Shown here piece by piece: positions 25,081 through 34,177 of a stretch of 64,000 nucleotides of DNA (position 1 is the stretch's first letter; each line of letters opens with the position of its first letter). Under the pieces are notes generated by a model. The model was not told where the DNA came from and did not search any database. It worked only from the letters and a program-made list of their open reading frames with translations. Location of the stretch: positions 35,435 through 99,434 of the forward strand of contig JABLXR010000026.1 in assembly GCA_013178015.1 (NCBI GenBank). Direction: 5' to 3'. A program made the translations under genes and the position numbers. The stretch comes from Anaerolineae bacterium. GTDB taxonomy: Bacteria; Chloroflexota; Anaerolineae; DRVO01.

Positions 25081-26355
25081 CTACGCCAGGTCCATCACCC
25101 GGCCGGCGTTCTCCGAGACCTTGGCGAAGGCCTCCACGTAGAGCTTCATCAGATCCAGGTCGTTGGGCGGGTGGACGCCGCTCAGGTAGGCGTGGGCTTC
25201 GATGAACTCGCTGGTCTTCGGGTACTCCGAGGCATCGTAGCGGATGCCGGCCCGGGCGTGACCGCAGGACCAGGGGCAGCCTTTGCCGTACCCCACCATG
25301 TCCTTGAACACGTCCTGCGCCGGCACGGGCATGGTCTGCCATTGGCCCACCCGCACCCCTTCGGCAGCCAGAGCCCTCTGCGCCGCCCGCTTCCACTCCC
25401 CGGGCGTGACGTCCAGCCCCACCTCCTGGGGCCGGAACTCGACCACATAGCTGAAGTAGCAGGGCTCGGCGTAGTCGGGGGTGTAGGGCCCCTTCAGGCC
25501 GGGGATGTCGGCCAACGCCTCGGTGAGGTAGGCGGCCAACTCTCGCCGCTTGGCGTTGTTATACTCTAGACGATCGAGCTGGGAGAGGATGAAGGCGTTC
25601 ACGAACTCGTGGGGTCGGTACATCCAGCCCAGGCCGTAGGCGTTGTACTCCCGGTCCACGTGGGGTAGAACCACCTCGCCGAACTCGCGCAGCATGGCGG
25701 CCCGACGGTAGTACTCCTCGTTGTCCGAGGTCCACAGCCCGCCCTCGCCCCCGGATAGGTTCTTGGAGCGGTTGCAGCTGAAGCAGCCAATGTCACCCAG
25801 CGCCCCCGTCTTCCTTCCCTTGTAGGTGGCGCCGTGGGCCTGGCAGGCATCCTCGATCACGATCAGTCCATGCTTGCGGGCGATCGCTAGGATGGGTTCC
25901 ATGTCGGCGGGCATGCCGTGGATGTGCACCGGCAGGATGGCCCTGGTGTGATCGCTGATCCGCTCCTCGATGAGAGAAGGATCCATGGTGTAGGTAAGCG
26001 GGTCTATGTCCACGAAGATGGGGATGGCGTTGTGGTGCAGGACGGCCGCCGCCGTGGACCAGTAAGTGAAGGCGCTGGTGATGACCTCGTCGCCCGGGCC
26101 GATGCCCGCCCCCGCTACCGCCATATGCAGAGCCGCCGTGCCACTGTTGGTGACCAGGCAGTACTTGGTGCCCACGTACTCCGCCCATCGGCGCTGCAAC
26201 TCCAGCGCCCTGGGCGCCGAGGTGCCGTGCAAGTGACCGCTATCGAATACCGCCAGCACCGCGTCTCGGTCTGCCTGGGTCAAGGGGGGCCAGCTCTGGA
26301 CCATCCCCTCGGGCACCACCGGCTTGCCCCCGTCAAGCGCCAGTCGCGACGCCAT
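25081..26355 (-). CDS. DegT/DnrJ/EryC1/StrS-family aminotransferase
   Basis: This 424-residue PLP enzyme normally converts a keto-sugar or keto-cyclitol to an amino sugar or aminocyclitol, using glutamate or glutamine. The family signature is intact: the PLP-phosphate site TNSGTAALHMAV, the ED of IVIEDACQAHGA, and the Schiff-base Lys in CNRSKNLSGGEGG. The length suits the family. I start at 26355 (MASRLALDGGKPVV) behind GAAGGAGGCAGTACT. It is convergent with the M14 gene. Members of this family also act in sugar catabolism and scyllo-inosamine-type metabolism, which would fit the Gfo/Idh enzymes in the window, but the substrate is not shown. Confidence 0.9.
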   Translation of the reverse strand: MASRLALDGGKPVVPEGMVQSWPPLTQADRDAVLAVFDSGHLHGTSAPRALELQRRWAEYVGTKYCLVTNSGTAALHMAVAGAGIGPGDEVITSAFTYWSTAAAVLHHNAIPIFVDIDPLTYTMDPSLIEERISDHTRAILPVHIHGMPADMEPILAIARKHGLIVIEDACQAHGATYKGRKTGALGDIGCFSCNRSKNLSGGEGGLWTSDNEEYYRRAAMLREFGEVVLPHVDREYNAYGLGWMYRPHEFVNAFILSQLDRLEYNNAKRRELAAYLTEALADIPGLKGPYTPDYAEPCYFSYVVEFRPQEVGLDVTPGEWKRAAQRALAAEGVRVGQWQTMPVPAQDVFKDMVGYGKGCPWSCGHARAGIRYDASEYPKTSEFIEAHAYLSGVHPPNDLDLMKLYVEAFAKVSENAGRVMDLA

Positions 26356-26916
26356 AGTACTGCCTCCTTCGAGTTCTCGATTCCGATCGCAGTCACCATG
26401 ATACCACCCATCGCCCGAAACCTCCTGCGCGTCCGGGCTCTGGTCTGGCTGGCGTGGCCCAGGTAGCATCCACCACACTGAGAGGGTCTCGGTGGCTCGA
26501 CCTCGATATCAGCAGCAGCTCAGGATCGGGGGGACACATGGCCACCAGCGCCGCCGCTCAGGGCCTTCGCTGGGCTCGGACTACGCGAGCCAGCCCCGAC
26601 TGCACCGCAGATACACCTTCCTTGGAGGAGTGCGCGCGCCCACGCGCGCTGTCCCCAAGTGTCTACCGCGCCTGGGGGCGCGGACTCCTCAGGAGGAGGC
26701 TGGAATCTGCCAGGACGCTGGCGCCTTGCCTTCCTAGCCGGCCGAAGAGCCTGCCGCGAAAGCCTGTGAGGAAACCACCTGCGTGCGACTGCCGGCTGAA
26801 CACACTCGTCCCCCCGATCCTGAGCTCTTGCCGCTATCACTGCGCCGTCCGGATGTAGTATGCTTCTGCCATGGCGATCAGTGGCGATGCACGCGCGAAG
26901 CGCCTGTTGAGGAGAG
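26356..26916. other. Gene-free intergenic region
   Basis: No gene is supported between the divergent aminotransferase and the second regulator. It contains the palindromic repeat at 26625-26690. No clear promoter is visible for either flanking gene. Confidence 0.55.
26625..26690. repeat. Palindromic dispersed repeat, copy 3
   Basis: A complete 66-bp unit has arms GAGGAGTGCGCGCGCCCA... and ...CTGGGGGCGCGGACTCCTC that pair over about 24 bp around an 18-bp centre. It is the same family as 19884 and 19993 but has a shorter centre. Confidence 0.7.
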
Positions 26917-28095
26917 ATGGGCGCGCCTAGCCAGGCTGAGGTTCACGAGGCTCTGGAGCGACTGGGGGACAGCGTGGCCCTGGCCCAGACGCGCCTTGCC
27001 GCCTGCTTTCCCCAGTTGCAGGAGATCACCCACCTCAACCAGCGGGCCCAGAAGCTGCGCGCCCTCCTGCTGGAGGCCATCGAGGCCCTCAGCCCCACCC
27101 AATCGGCGCCCTTCGGCTCTGTGGCTTCCCGCGCTTACGACGTGCTCACTCTGCGCTACGTGGAGCGCATGAGCGCCGTGGACATGGCGGAGGAGCTGTC
27201 GTTGAGCCGCCGCCAGGTGCACCGCGACCTGAAACTGGCCGAGGAGCGGCTGGCCGAGCTGCTGGGAAGCTGGGCTCAGTCAGGCTCGCAGGAACCCCTG
27301 ACGCCCACCGAGGACCCTCTGAGCGAGGAGCTCGCGCTCTTCTCCATTCGCTCCACCGAGGTGCCTCTGAGGTCGGTGGTGGAAGAGGCGCTGTCGCTGG
27401 TGCAGCCCCTGGCTCATGGGCTCGGGGTGAGCATTCACGGCCCAGACCTGGCGGCGGCCTCCCAGCAAGTGGTGGGCAACCCAGCCTTCCTCAGACAGCT
27501 AGCCACCCAGGTCCTCAGCCTCGCCGTGCAGTCTACCGAGGACGGCAAGGTCGTGGTGGACTGCCGGACCGGCGATGACTCTGCCGTCCTGACGGTCCAG
27601 CTCCTGCTGGCTGACCCCGGGCCCCTCGCGGAGCGCTTGGCCGAGGTGCACCGCATGGCCCGATCTCAGGGCATGGCCTGCGCCGTCTCCTCCCTCCCCT
27701 CTCGGGAGGTGACCGTGTCGCTCACCTTCAGGCGCGGCACTCCCATCCGGGTGTTGGTGATCGAGGACAATCCGGGGACAGTGGAGCTGTATCGCCGCTA
27801 CCTGCCGGCAACCGAGTGGCAGGTGGAGGCGGCGGCAGATCCGCGCTTGGCCCACGAGCTGAGCAAGCGCCTCAAGCCTCAGGTAGTGATCCTAGACATC
27901 ATGATGCCCCACGTGGACGGCTGGACTCTGCTGCGAACGCTCAAGCAGAGCCCAGAGACCCGCGATATCCCCATCCTCATCTGCTCGGTCACCAATGACC
28001 CAGCTCTGGGAAAGGCCCTGGGCGCCAGGGTCAGCCTGGTCAAACCGATCTCGCAGGCAGAGCTACTTCTGGCTCTGCACCGTTGTCTGGAGTAG
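26917..28095 (+). CDS. Response regulator with HTH, degenerate HATPase-like region and C-terminal receiver (paralogue of 20145-21419)
   Basis: This 392-residue protein has the same order as its paralogue. An N-terminal helical part is followed by a better-preserved sigma-70-region-4-like HTH (LTLRYVERMSAVDMAEELSLSRRQVHRDLKLAEERL, about 70-108). A catalytically empty HATPase-like region (about 145-275) comes next, then a receiver from about 283 (IRVLVIEDNPGTVELYRRYL, VVILDIMMPHVDGW with the phospho-Asp, ILICSVTND, SLVKPIS). The RRQ-(Y/V)-(Y/H)-R recognition-helix text is shared with the paralogue. The last 56 bp overlap the convergent histidine kinase gene. It is probably the output partner of that kinase. 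Confidence 0.82.
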   Translation: MGAPSQAEVHEALERLGDSVALAQTRLAACFPQLQEITHLNQRAQKLRALLLEAIEALSPTQSAPFGSVASRAYDVLTLRYVERMSAVDMAEELSLSRRQVHRDLKLAEERLAELLGSWAQSGSQEPLTPTEDPLSEELALFSIRSTEVPLRSVVEEALSLVQPLAHGLGVSIHGPDLAAASQQVVGNPAFLRQLATQVLSLAVQSTEDGKVVVDCRTGDDSAVLTVQLLLADPGPLAERLAEVHRMARSQGMACAVSSLPSREVTVSLTFRRGTPIRVLVIEDNPGTVELYRRYLPATEWQVEAAADPRLAHELSKRLKPQVVILDIMMPHVDGWTLLRTLKQSPETRDIPILICSVTNDPALGKALGARVSLVKPISQAELLLALHRCLE

Positions 28096-30364
28096 GCGAG
28101 CGCTCGCTGGCCAACTCAAGGATGGCGCTCAGGAGAGCAGCGAGCTCGCCGGGCCGGAATCGGTCCGGCAGGGCCAGCGTCAGGGTCGCACCCTGAGTAG
28201 CCAGATTGTCCTCTCCAGGCGTGGCCGCCGTGATGGCGATGACCGGTACCTGCCCCAGCCCTGGATCCTCTCGCATAGCAGCCGCCACCTCGAAGCCGTT
28301 CATCTCGGGAAGCACCAGATCGAGCAGCACGCACGCCGGCCTGGCCCGGGCCATCTTCCGCAGCGCCTCCCGGCCGGTGTAGGCACCCTCCGTGAGGTAG
28401 TCTCTCCCCGCCACCTGGAGCAGCCGCTTCACCAGCTCTACGAACCCCCTGTCGTCGTCCACCAGGAGAAGCCTGGGGCGCGAGTTGGCTTCGGCCTCGG
28501 GCAGAACCTGGTCGAGCACTTTGAGTAAGCCCTCGCTGGTGATGGGCTTAGTGATCACGGCGGCGAAATCGTCTCCTCCCGATATCCAGCGGGTGCTGGG
28601 CAGAGGACACCCCACTACCGGCACCGATGGGCAGCCACACGTCCCCAGCCGATGCCTGACCTCGGACGGGGATATGCCCAGGCTGTCGTCCACCACGACC
28701 GCCATGGCCCGGCTCTCCTCGAGGGCTACCTCTGCCGCGTCCAGGCAGTCGGCATGCCGGAAGTGGTACCCTTCTACCCTCCGACTGAGATAGAGCGCTG
28801 CCGAATCGTCCTGACTCAGTACCAGAACGGTCGGCGCCAGGCGGCGCCTGACCGGCGGTGGCCCGATCGGGGCCTTCAGGCGCGACACGGTGACGCCGGA
28901 GAGGGGCAGGGTGAAGTGGAAGGTGCTGCCCCGGCCCACCTCGCTCTCGGCCCAGATGCGGCCACCGTGAAGTTGCACCAGCCTCCTGGCTATGGCCAAT
29001 CCCAGCCCCTTGCCCGCCTCCGGGCCCGTCTTGGGCCTGCCCACCTGATAGAACTCATCGAAGATGTCGGCCAGCTCGGCCGCTGGAATGCCTCGGCCGG
29101 TGTCGCTCACCGAGACCACGAGCTCGGACCTATCATAGCGGGCCTGGACCGAGACCCGCCCCTGGTCGGTGTAGCGGACGGCATTGGACAGCAGGTTGTA
29201 GAGGACCTGTCGGATGCGCAGGCGATCCATGGAGACCTCAGGCAGGCCCTCCTGGCAGGCGACGTCGAGCTGGAGTCCCTTCTCCTCTGCCATGGAAGCT
29301 ACGCTTTCCACTGCCTCCTGGATGACCGCCTCTATCTGCGCCCGTTCGCGCCTGATGGGCATGGCTAGGGCATCCACTCGGGCCAGGTCAATCACGTCGT
29401 CCACCAACTGGGAGAGGTGGCGAGCGTTGCGCTGGATCTGGGCCAGGTCACGCAGGAGAGCGTCGGGCCAGCGATCCAGGCCATAGAGTTGAGGGTTACG
29501 GTAGATCACGTTGGCGAAGCCGAGCACTATGTTGAGCGGGGTGCGCAGCTCGTGGCTCACGTTGGTGGCGAAGCGGTTGCGCAAGTCGCGCAGAACGTCC
29601 GCCTCTCGGCGGGCGATGGCGAGTTCGCGGTTGGTCTTCTCCAGCAGTTGGTAGGAGAGATCGAGAGACTTGATGGTCTTATTGAGCTCGCCGCGTTCCC
29701 GCCGCAGCCGGTCCATGAGTGCTTCTGCCGTCGTGCCCCGGTCCCAGGCCACGAACAGGAGCGATCTCTGGGGGCCAAAGCCTGCCCATGCGGTCAGACC
29801 CACCAGGGCCAGCAGGAACAAGCTATGAGCCGGGATCTCGCCGCCAAAGCCCGCCCCCAGCACCAGAGCCATGGTCAGGCCGGCCCAGAGCAGCGACACC
29901 ATCGGGCCCAGGAGCGCACCGGCAGCCAGGACGGGCACACTCAGGTACATGAGCGGGAGCGGCATATGGCTGACGGCTGCCGCCACCAGTACCGTAGCCG
30001 TCACGCCCCCGAGCAGCACCAGAGACCCCATCCTGGGGTACCGGCCGCTGAGCAGGAGGGCTCCCAGCAGCGAGAGCACCAGTCCTGACACTGCCCAGAG
30101 AAGGGTAGCGCTCGAGGGTCGATTACCCAGGAGAAGCCAGAGCAGGGCGCAGGAGGCGGCCCAGACCAGCCACACCCCCTTGAGCGAAGGGATGCACAGC
30201 TCCTCTTCTCCCGGCCGTGCGCCGCTCTCCGACGGATAGGGGACACGCTCGGCTACGTCGAGGCTGGCCAATCCGCTCCTCCCGGGAGTTCTCCTCAGGG
30301 CGGCACCGGAGATCGCCACGGTAGTCCGCGTAGGCCACACCTGTTGGGTGCCCTCGGTCGGCAT
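28040..30364 (-). CDS. Membrane hybrid histidine kinase (paralogue of 21322-23568)
   Basis: This 774-residue kinase has about six membrane helices (residues 65-205) after a longer cytoplasmic N-terminus, then a linker coiled coil. The H-box is FATNVSHELRTPLNIVLGFAN. The HATPase boxes are N RQVLYNLLSNAVRYT, G1 DTGRGIP and G2 GKGLGLAIARR. A receiver-like domain (about 520-640) retains VVVDDS and ITKPI but is otherwise weak. A canonical receiver follows (LLLVDDDRGFV...VLLDLVLPEMNG). The tail is non-conserved and is encoded in the overlap with the regulator. The domain order is identical to the first kinase. The membrane sensors differ in sequence, so the two systems may sense different signals. 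Confidence 0.9.
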   Translation of the reverse strand: MPTEGTQQVWPTRTTVAISGAALRRTPGRSGLASLDVAERVPYPSESGARPGEEELCIPSLKGVWLVWAASCALLWLLLGNRPSSATLLWAVSGLVLSLLGALLLSGRYPRMGSLVLLGGVTATVLVAAAVSHMPLPLMYLSVPVLAAGALLGPMVSLLWAGLTMALVLGAGFGGEIPAHSLFLLALVGLTAWAGFGPQRSLLFVAWDRGTTAEALMDRLRRERGELNKTIKSLDLSYQLLEKTNRELAIARREADVLRDLRNRFATNVSHELRTPLNIVLGFANVIYRNPQLYGLDRWPDALLRDLAQIQRNARHLSQLVDDVIDLARVDALAMPIRRERAQIEAVIQEAVESVASMAEEKGLQLDVACQEGLPEVSMDRLRIRQVLYNLLSNAVRYTDQGRVSVQARYDRSELVVSVSDTGRGIPAAELADIFDEFYQVGRPKTGPEAGKGLGLAIARRLVQLHGGRIWAESEVGRGSTFHFTLPLSGVTVSRLKAPIGPPPVRRRLAPTVLVLSQDDSAALYLSRRVEGYHFRHADCLDAAEVALEESRAMAVVVDDSLGISPSEVRHRLGTCGCPSVPVVGCPLPSTRWISGGDDFAAVITKPITSEGLLKVLDQVLPEAEANSRPRLLLVDDDRGFVELVKRLLQVAGRDYLTEGAYTGREALRKMARARPACVLLDLVLPEMNGFEVAAAMREDPGLGQVPVIAITAATPGEDNLATQGATLTLALPDRFRPGELAALLSAILELASERSPTPDNGAEPEVALPARSV

Positions 30365-30738
30365 CGGCGCGCCCTACCGGACGCGATGGCTCCTCGCCCT
30401 CGCGAGCCAGCCCTGGGTGAGACTCCTCTGTCACACTGCCGTCTCACCGGTGTCTCACATACCATGCTATAGTACAGCAACACGTCTCCGCTGTTCAGTT
30501 CTCGCACAGGTGTCCGGCTTGCCACTGCATCGCACCCCCCTGACTACGGCCCAACTCCGGAGATCGGCAGGAAGGGCATCGCGCGGGGGAGTGGGGTGCG
30601 CCATCGGTGTTGGCGATAGCGGCTATCGGCTTGCCGGCGCTGCATCAGTCGCGTTTTGTGCCACAGGGAAGGAGGTGATCTGACGGGCATCGGGCCAAGA
30701 CGGATGAGGAGCCTCAGGGTGGTATCTGCATCAGAGAA
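30365..30738. other. Divergent intergenic region and long leader
   Basis: No gene is supported between the second kinase and the sugar ABC operon. The 5' leader of the operon lies here, including the anti-SD-like element at 30669. Two GTGAGAC/GTCTCAC words form a small palindrome near 30450-30463 (CACCGGTG centre). No confident promoter is seen. Confidence 0.5.
30669..30679 (+). promoter_or_regulatory. Leader element AAGGAGGTGAT upstream of a binding-protein gene
   Basis: This 11-mer is a full complement of the 16S rRNA 3' end, yet no start codon follows it at normal distance. The binding-protein ATG is 83 nt downstream and has its own RBS. The same 11-mer occurs at 37428 and 43638 at similar distances. 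Confidence 0.55.
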
Positions 30739-30753
30739 GCCCCTTCGAGGGGC
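30739..30753 (+). promoter_or_regulatory. Hairpin abutting the RBS of the sugar-binding protein
   Basis: GCCCC-TTCGA-GGGGC forms a 5-bp stem ending directly before AGGAGGC and the ATG at 30762. It could affect ribosome access. Confidence 0.4.
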
Positions 30754-30761
30754 AGGAGGCG

Positions 30762-32144
30762 ATGACGATGGCTACTTCTCCTAGGCTGATCACGCGCAGG
30801 CGGGTACTTCTGGCCAGCGCTGCCGCTGCCGGGGGCGGGCTCTTGGCAGCCTGTGCCGCGACGCCGCAGGTGGTCGAGAAAGTGGTCGAGCAGACCGTTG
30901 TGGTCAAGGAGACCGTAGTAGTCGAGAAGGAGGTACCAGCCGCGGCGGGACAACCCGTCATCATGACGGCGCACTTCACCTGGAGCCCTGTGTACGAGCC
31001 CCGCATCAAGGAGTGGAACGATCGGTTCATGGAGGCCAACCCAGGCATAGCAGTAGCCATAGTCTGGGAGCCCTGGAGCGAATGGCAGACCAAGATCCTC
31101 ACCCTCGCGGCAGCCGGGCAGATGCCGGAGCTCGTAGCTGTCCATATCAGCCGGGCGCAGGTGCTATCTAAGCAAGGAGCGATCCTACCGCTCGACGAGT
31201 GGATTGCCGCGGACCCAGAGTTCGATGTGGGAGACTACTATCCTGCCTCGCTCGAGATGTTCACCTGGCAGGACAAGCTCTACGGCTTCCCGTGGGACTG
31301 GGGGGCCTCCGTTCTTCGGTACAACCGAGACCTCTTCGACGCAGCCGGTGCCGCCTATCCCACCGAGGACTGGACCTTCGATGACCTGCTAGACACGGCT
31401 AAGACCCTCACTCAAGGTGACGTCTGGGGTTACCTCGGGCTCCCCAGTGGGAGCAACGAGAGTGGCCCAGCGCACCTGGGACCGTGGGGCGGCGCCTTCG
31501 TCAATGATGATGAAACCGAGTGCCTGGTGGACACCGAGGAGTCCCAAGCCGCTCTCCAATACTGGGCTGACCTGAGGCTGGTGCACAAGGTACATCCCAT
31601 GCCGGCCGACCAGGAGCTGCTCACCGCGATAGGGGCCAGGCCCTTCCTGTCGGGAAAGATTGCCATGGAGTGGGCCGCGCCCTGGGACGCACAGCTCTAC
31701 ATCGAGAGCGCCGCCTTCAAATGGGATCTGGCCCCCTGGCCCATCGGGCCAGTGACTAGGATCACCGGTGCCGCCGGCAGCGGCTACTCGATCGGGCGAG
31801 ACACGAAGCATCCGAACGAGGCCTGGAAGTACCTGCGATGGTTCGCCAGTGCCGAAGGTCTGGGCTTCCTGTTCGGAGAGAAGGCCACGTCCCTCCCGAG
31901 CCGACGGTCTCTGGCGGACAGGTTCCTCAGCGCCGTATCATCCATCGAACACGGCTACTACTGGGTGGAAGCTCTGGACTACTCAACGCTGGGCCGACCC
32001 ATCCTTACTCCGGCGCGCGAGTTCTTCGAGATCGTGCGCCGCGAGTACGAGTTGCTGTTCCTGGGAGAGAAATCCGTGGCGGAGGCGGCCACCGCGATCT
32101 GCACCGATGCCGCGCCGGTGCTGGCTCAGAACAAACCGGCCTAG
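30762..32144 (+). CDS. Sugar ABC transporter solute-binding lipoprotein, family 1
   Basis: This 460-residue receptor has an RRRVLLASAAAAGGGLLAACA lipobox signal and a Val/Glu/Lys-rich tether (VVEKVVEQTVVVKETVVV), followed by an SBP_bac_1 domain (ITAHFTWSP-like start, then YEPRIKEWNDRFMEANPGIAV). It heads a plus-strand operon with two permeases, an epimerase and a sugar isomerase. The ATG at 30762 follows GGCAGGAGGCG; a second ATG two codons on is possible. A 27-nt hairpin separates it from the permeases. No ATPase is encoded nearby. Ligand unknown. Confidence 0.9.
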   Translation: MTMATSPRLITRRRVLLASAAAAGGGLLAACAATPQVVEKVVEQTVVVKETVVVEKEVPAAAGQPVIMTAHFTWSPVYEPRIKEWNDRFMEANPGIAVAIVWEPWSEWQTKILTLAAAGQMPELVAVHISRAQVLSKQGAILPLDEWIAADPEFDVGDYYPASLEMFTWQDKLYGFPWDWGASVLRYNRDLFDAAGAAYPTEDWTFDDLLDTAKTLTQGDVWGYLGLPSGSNESGPAHLGPWGGAFVNDDETECLVDTEESQAALQYWADLRLVHKVHPMPADQELLTAIGARPFLSGKIAMEWAAPWDAQLYIESAAFKWDLAPWPIGPVTRITGAAGSGYSIGRDTKHPNEAWKYLRWFASAEGLGFLFGEKATSLPSRRSLADRFLSAVSSIEHGYYWVEALDYSTLGRPILTPAREFFEIVRREYELLFLGEKSVAEAATAICTDAAPVLAQNKPA

Positions 32145-32169
32145 GTTTGGCAAAGCCTCGATCTGCACT

Positions 32170-32196
32170 TGCCGGGCGGCTCAGCGCCGCCCGGCA
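32170..32196 (+). terminator. Intercistronic hairpin after the binding-protein gene
   Basis: TGCCGGGCGGC (32170-32180) pairs perfectly with 32186-32196 across TCAGC. It lies between the receptor and the permease genes and probably gives the receptor a higher mRNA level. Confidence 0.6.
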
Positions 32197-32236
32197 CGCA
32201 CTGGGGCTGGAACGGCCTACGTGCAGGAGGAAGAGA

Positions 32237-33187
32237 TTGGCTCGCTTAGTAGGAACGCAACCGTTTCGCACTCAGCGATCTCTCCTTCGGATGACCGGCC
32301 GACAGAGGGAGGCGCTGGATTTCTATATCGGCGTTAGCCCCTGGTTCATAGGGTTTGTTCTCTTCAGTATGGGGCCAATCATCGCTTCTCTGGTCCTGAG
32401 TTTCACTCAATGGCAGATCCTGGCATCCCCCCAGTGGATCGGCCTGTCCAACTATCGGTACCTAGTGGCAGATGATGAGATCTTCTGGGTCTCCCTGGGC
32501 AACACCCTATACTACACCTCTCTGAGCGTTCCTCTCGGCCTGATGGCAAGCATTCTCCTTGCCTTGCTTGTGAACCAGAAAGTACCGGGCACAAACGTCT
32601 TTCGGACTATCTACTACCTGCCCTCTGTTACCGCCGGCGTCGCGGTCGCCCTCCTGTGGGCCTGGATCCTCAACCCCAACTTTGGCCTGGTGAACTACGT
32701 CCTGTCCCTGGTGGGGATCAAGGGACCGATGTGGCTCAGCAGCGTCAGGTGGTCCAAGCCAGCGCTCATTCTGATGAGTCTGTGGGGGGTGGGCGGCGGC
32801 ATGGTCATCTTCTTGGCAGCGTTACAGGGGATGCCGGAACACCTGTACGATGCGGCCAAGATAGATGGCGCGGGGACCTGGCGCTTGTTCCGTCACATCA
32901 CCATGCCCATGCTGACCCCCACGATCTTCTTCATGATGGTCACGTCCATCATCGGCTCGCTGCAGACGTTCACCAACGTATACGTCATGACGCAGGGCGG
33001 CCCGGGCACCTCCACTCTCATGTACGGTCTCTACATCTACCAGAACGCGTTCACCTTCCTGAAGATGGGGTATGCCTGCGCCCTGTCGTGGGTGCTCTTC
33101 GGCATCATCCTGGCGCTGACGTGGCTGCAGTTCCGAGTTGGCTCAGCCTGGGTGTACTACGAGGCTGAGCTACGACCTCAGAGGTAA
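32237..33187 (+). CDS. Sugar ABC transporter permease, MalF-like
   Basis: This 316-residue inner-membrane subunit has six helices. The N-terminal segment FYIGVSPWFIGFVLFSMGPIIASLVLSFTQW and the EAA loop MPEHLYDAAKIDGAGTWRLFRHITMPML are clear. I use a TTG start at 32237 because AGGAGGAAGAGA lies just before it; the first in-frame ATG (32291) lacks a good RBS and would shorten the cytoplasmic tail. The next permease starts 6 bp after the stop. Confidence 0.9.
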   Translation: MARLVGTQPFRTQRSLLRMTGRQREALDFYIGVSPWFIGFVLFSMGPIIASLVLSFTQWQILASPQWIGLSNYRYLVADDEIFWVSLGNTLYYTSLSVPLGLMASILLALLVNQKVPGTNVFRTIYYLPSVTAGVAVALLWAWILNPNFGLVNYVLSLVGIKGPMWLSSVRWSKPALILMSLWGVGGGMVIFLAALQGMPEHLYDAAKIDGAGTWRLFRHITMPMLTPTIFFMMVTSIIGSLQTFTNVYVMTQGGPGTSTLMYGLYIYQNAFTFLKMGYACALSWVLFGIILALTWLQFRVGSAWVYYEAELRPQR

Positions 33188-33193
33188 CCGACC

Positions 33194-34099
33194 ATGTCTG
33201 AGCTGACACAGGGCCACAGTGTTCTGGCCGCACCAGTGCCGGCGCGAAGGCAGCACGGCGCCAGCAAACAACTGCGGAGGGCGGCGCGTTCCACCATTCT
33301 CTTCCTCCTGCTGGTGGTCGGCGCGGTCGGGTTCCTGGCACCTTTCCTGTGGATGGTGTCCACTTCTCTGAAGGATCCAAAGGAAGTCTACCTATTCCCT
33401 CCCAAGCTGATCCCCAGCGCGTTGCACTGGGAGAATTACCGCACGGCTTGGACTCTACTCCCTTTCACCCTCTTCCTGCGCAATACCTGTATCATCACCT
33501 TCCACAACGTGATCGCCACAGTTGCTTCCTCCGCCGTTGTCGCTTACAGCTTCGCTCGGCTGCGGGCGCGCCTGCGTGACCCTCTTTTCCTCCTCGTACT
33601 GGCCACCATGATGGTGCCCTTCGAAGTGACCATGATACCCACTTTCATAATGTGGTCCGAGCTGGGGCTGACCAACAACTTCACCCCGCTCATGCTTCCG
33701 GCCTGGTTCGGCACCCCGTTCTACATATTCCTGCTCCGCCAGTTCTTCATGGGTATCCCATTCGACCTGGACGATGCCGCCACTATTGACGGTTGTTCCA
33801 GCTGGGGCATCTTCGGCCGCATCATCTTGCCGCTCTCGAAGCCGGCCCTGGCGGCGGTGGCTATCTTCACCTTCGTGGGCAACTGGAACAACTTCCTGGG
33901 TCCGTTGATATACCTCAATAGGACCGAGCTCTACACCCTCGCAGTGGGGTTGAACCTGATGCGGAGCACCCAGTACGGCACGTCTCTACACCACCTGATG
34001 GCAGTCTCCACTGTGACCGTCATGCCCATTCTCGTCCTTTACTTCTCCGCCCAGAAGTACTTCATCCAGGGGGTCACGCTCACTGGCATCAAGGCCTGA
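33194..34099 (+). CDS. Sugar ABC transporter permease, MalG-like
   Basis: This 301-residue protein has six helices, with WMVSTSLKDPKEVYLFPPKLIP after the first helix. The EAA loop is IPFDLDDAATIDGCSSWGIFGRIILPLSKPA, and the family C-terminus is KYFIQGVTLTGIKA. It pairs with the preceding MalF-like subunit. The next gene in the operon, an epimerase, starts 78 bp downstream after a weak GC hairpin (6-bp stem, near 34120-34143). Confidence 0.92.
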   Translation: MSELTQGHSVLAAPVPARRQHGASKQLRRAARSTILFLLLVVGAVGFLAPFLWMVSTSLKDPKEVYLFPPKLIPSALHWENYRTAWTLLPFTLFLRNTCIITFHNVIATVASSAVVAYSFARLRARLRDPLFLLVLATMMVPFEVTMIPTFIMWSELGLTNNFTPLMLPAWFGTPFYIFLLRQFFMGIPFDLDDAATIDGCSSWGIFGRIILPLSKPALAAVAIFTFVGNWNNFLGPLIYLNRTELYTLAVGLNLMRSTQYGTSLHHLMAVSTVTVMPILVLYFSAQKYFIQGVTLTGIKA

Positions 34100-34177
34100 C
34101 CGCAAGGGCGATGCACTCGGCGGGCACGGCCGGGTAAGCCCGCTGGCGAACACACTACGAGACGAGGAGGCACGCTG

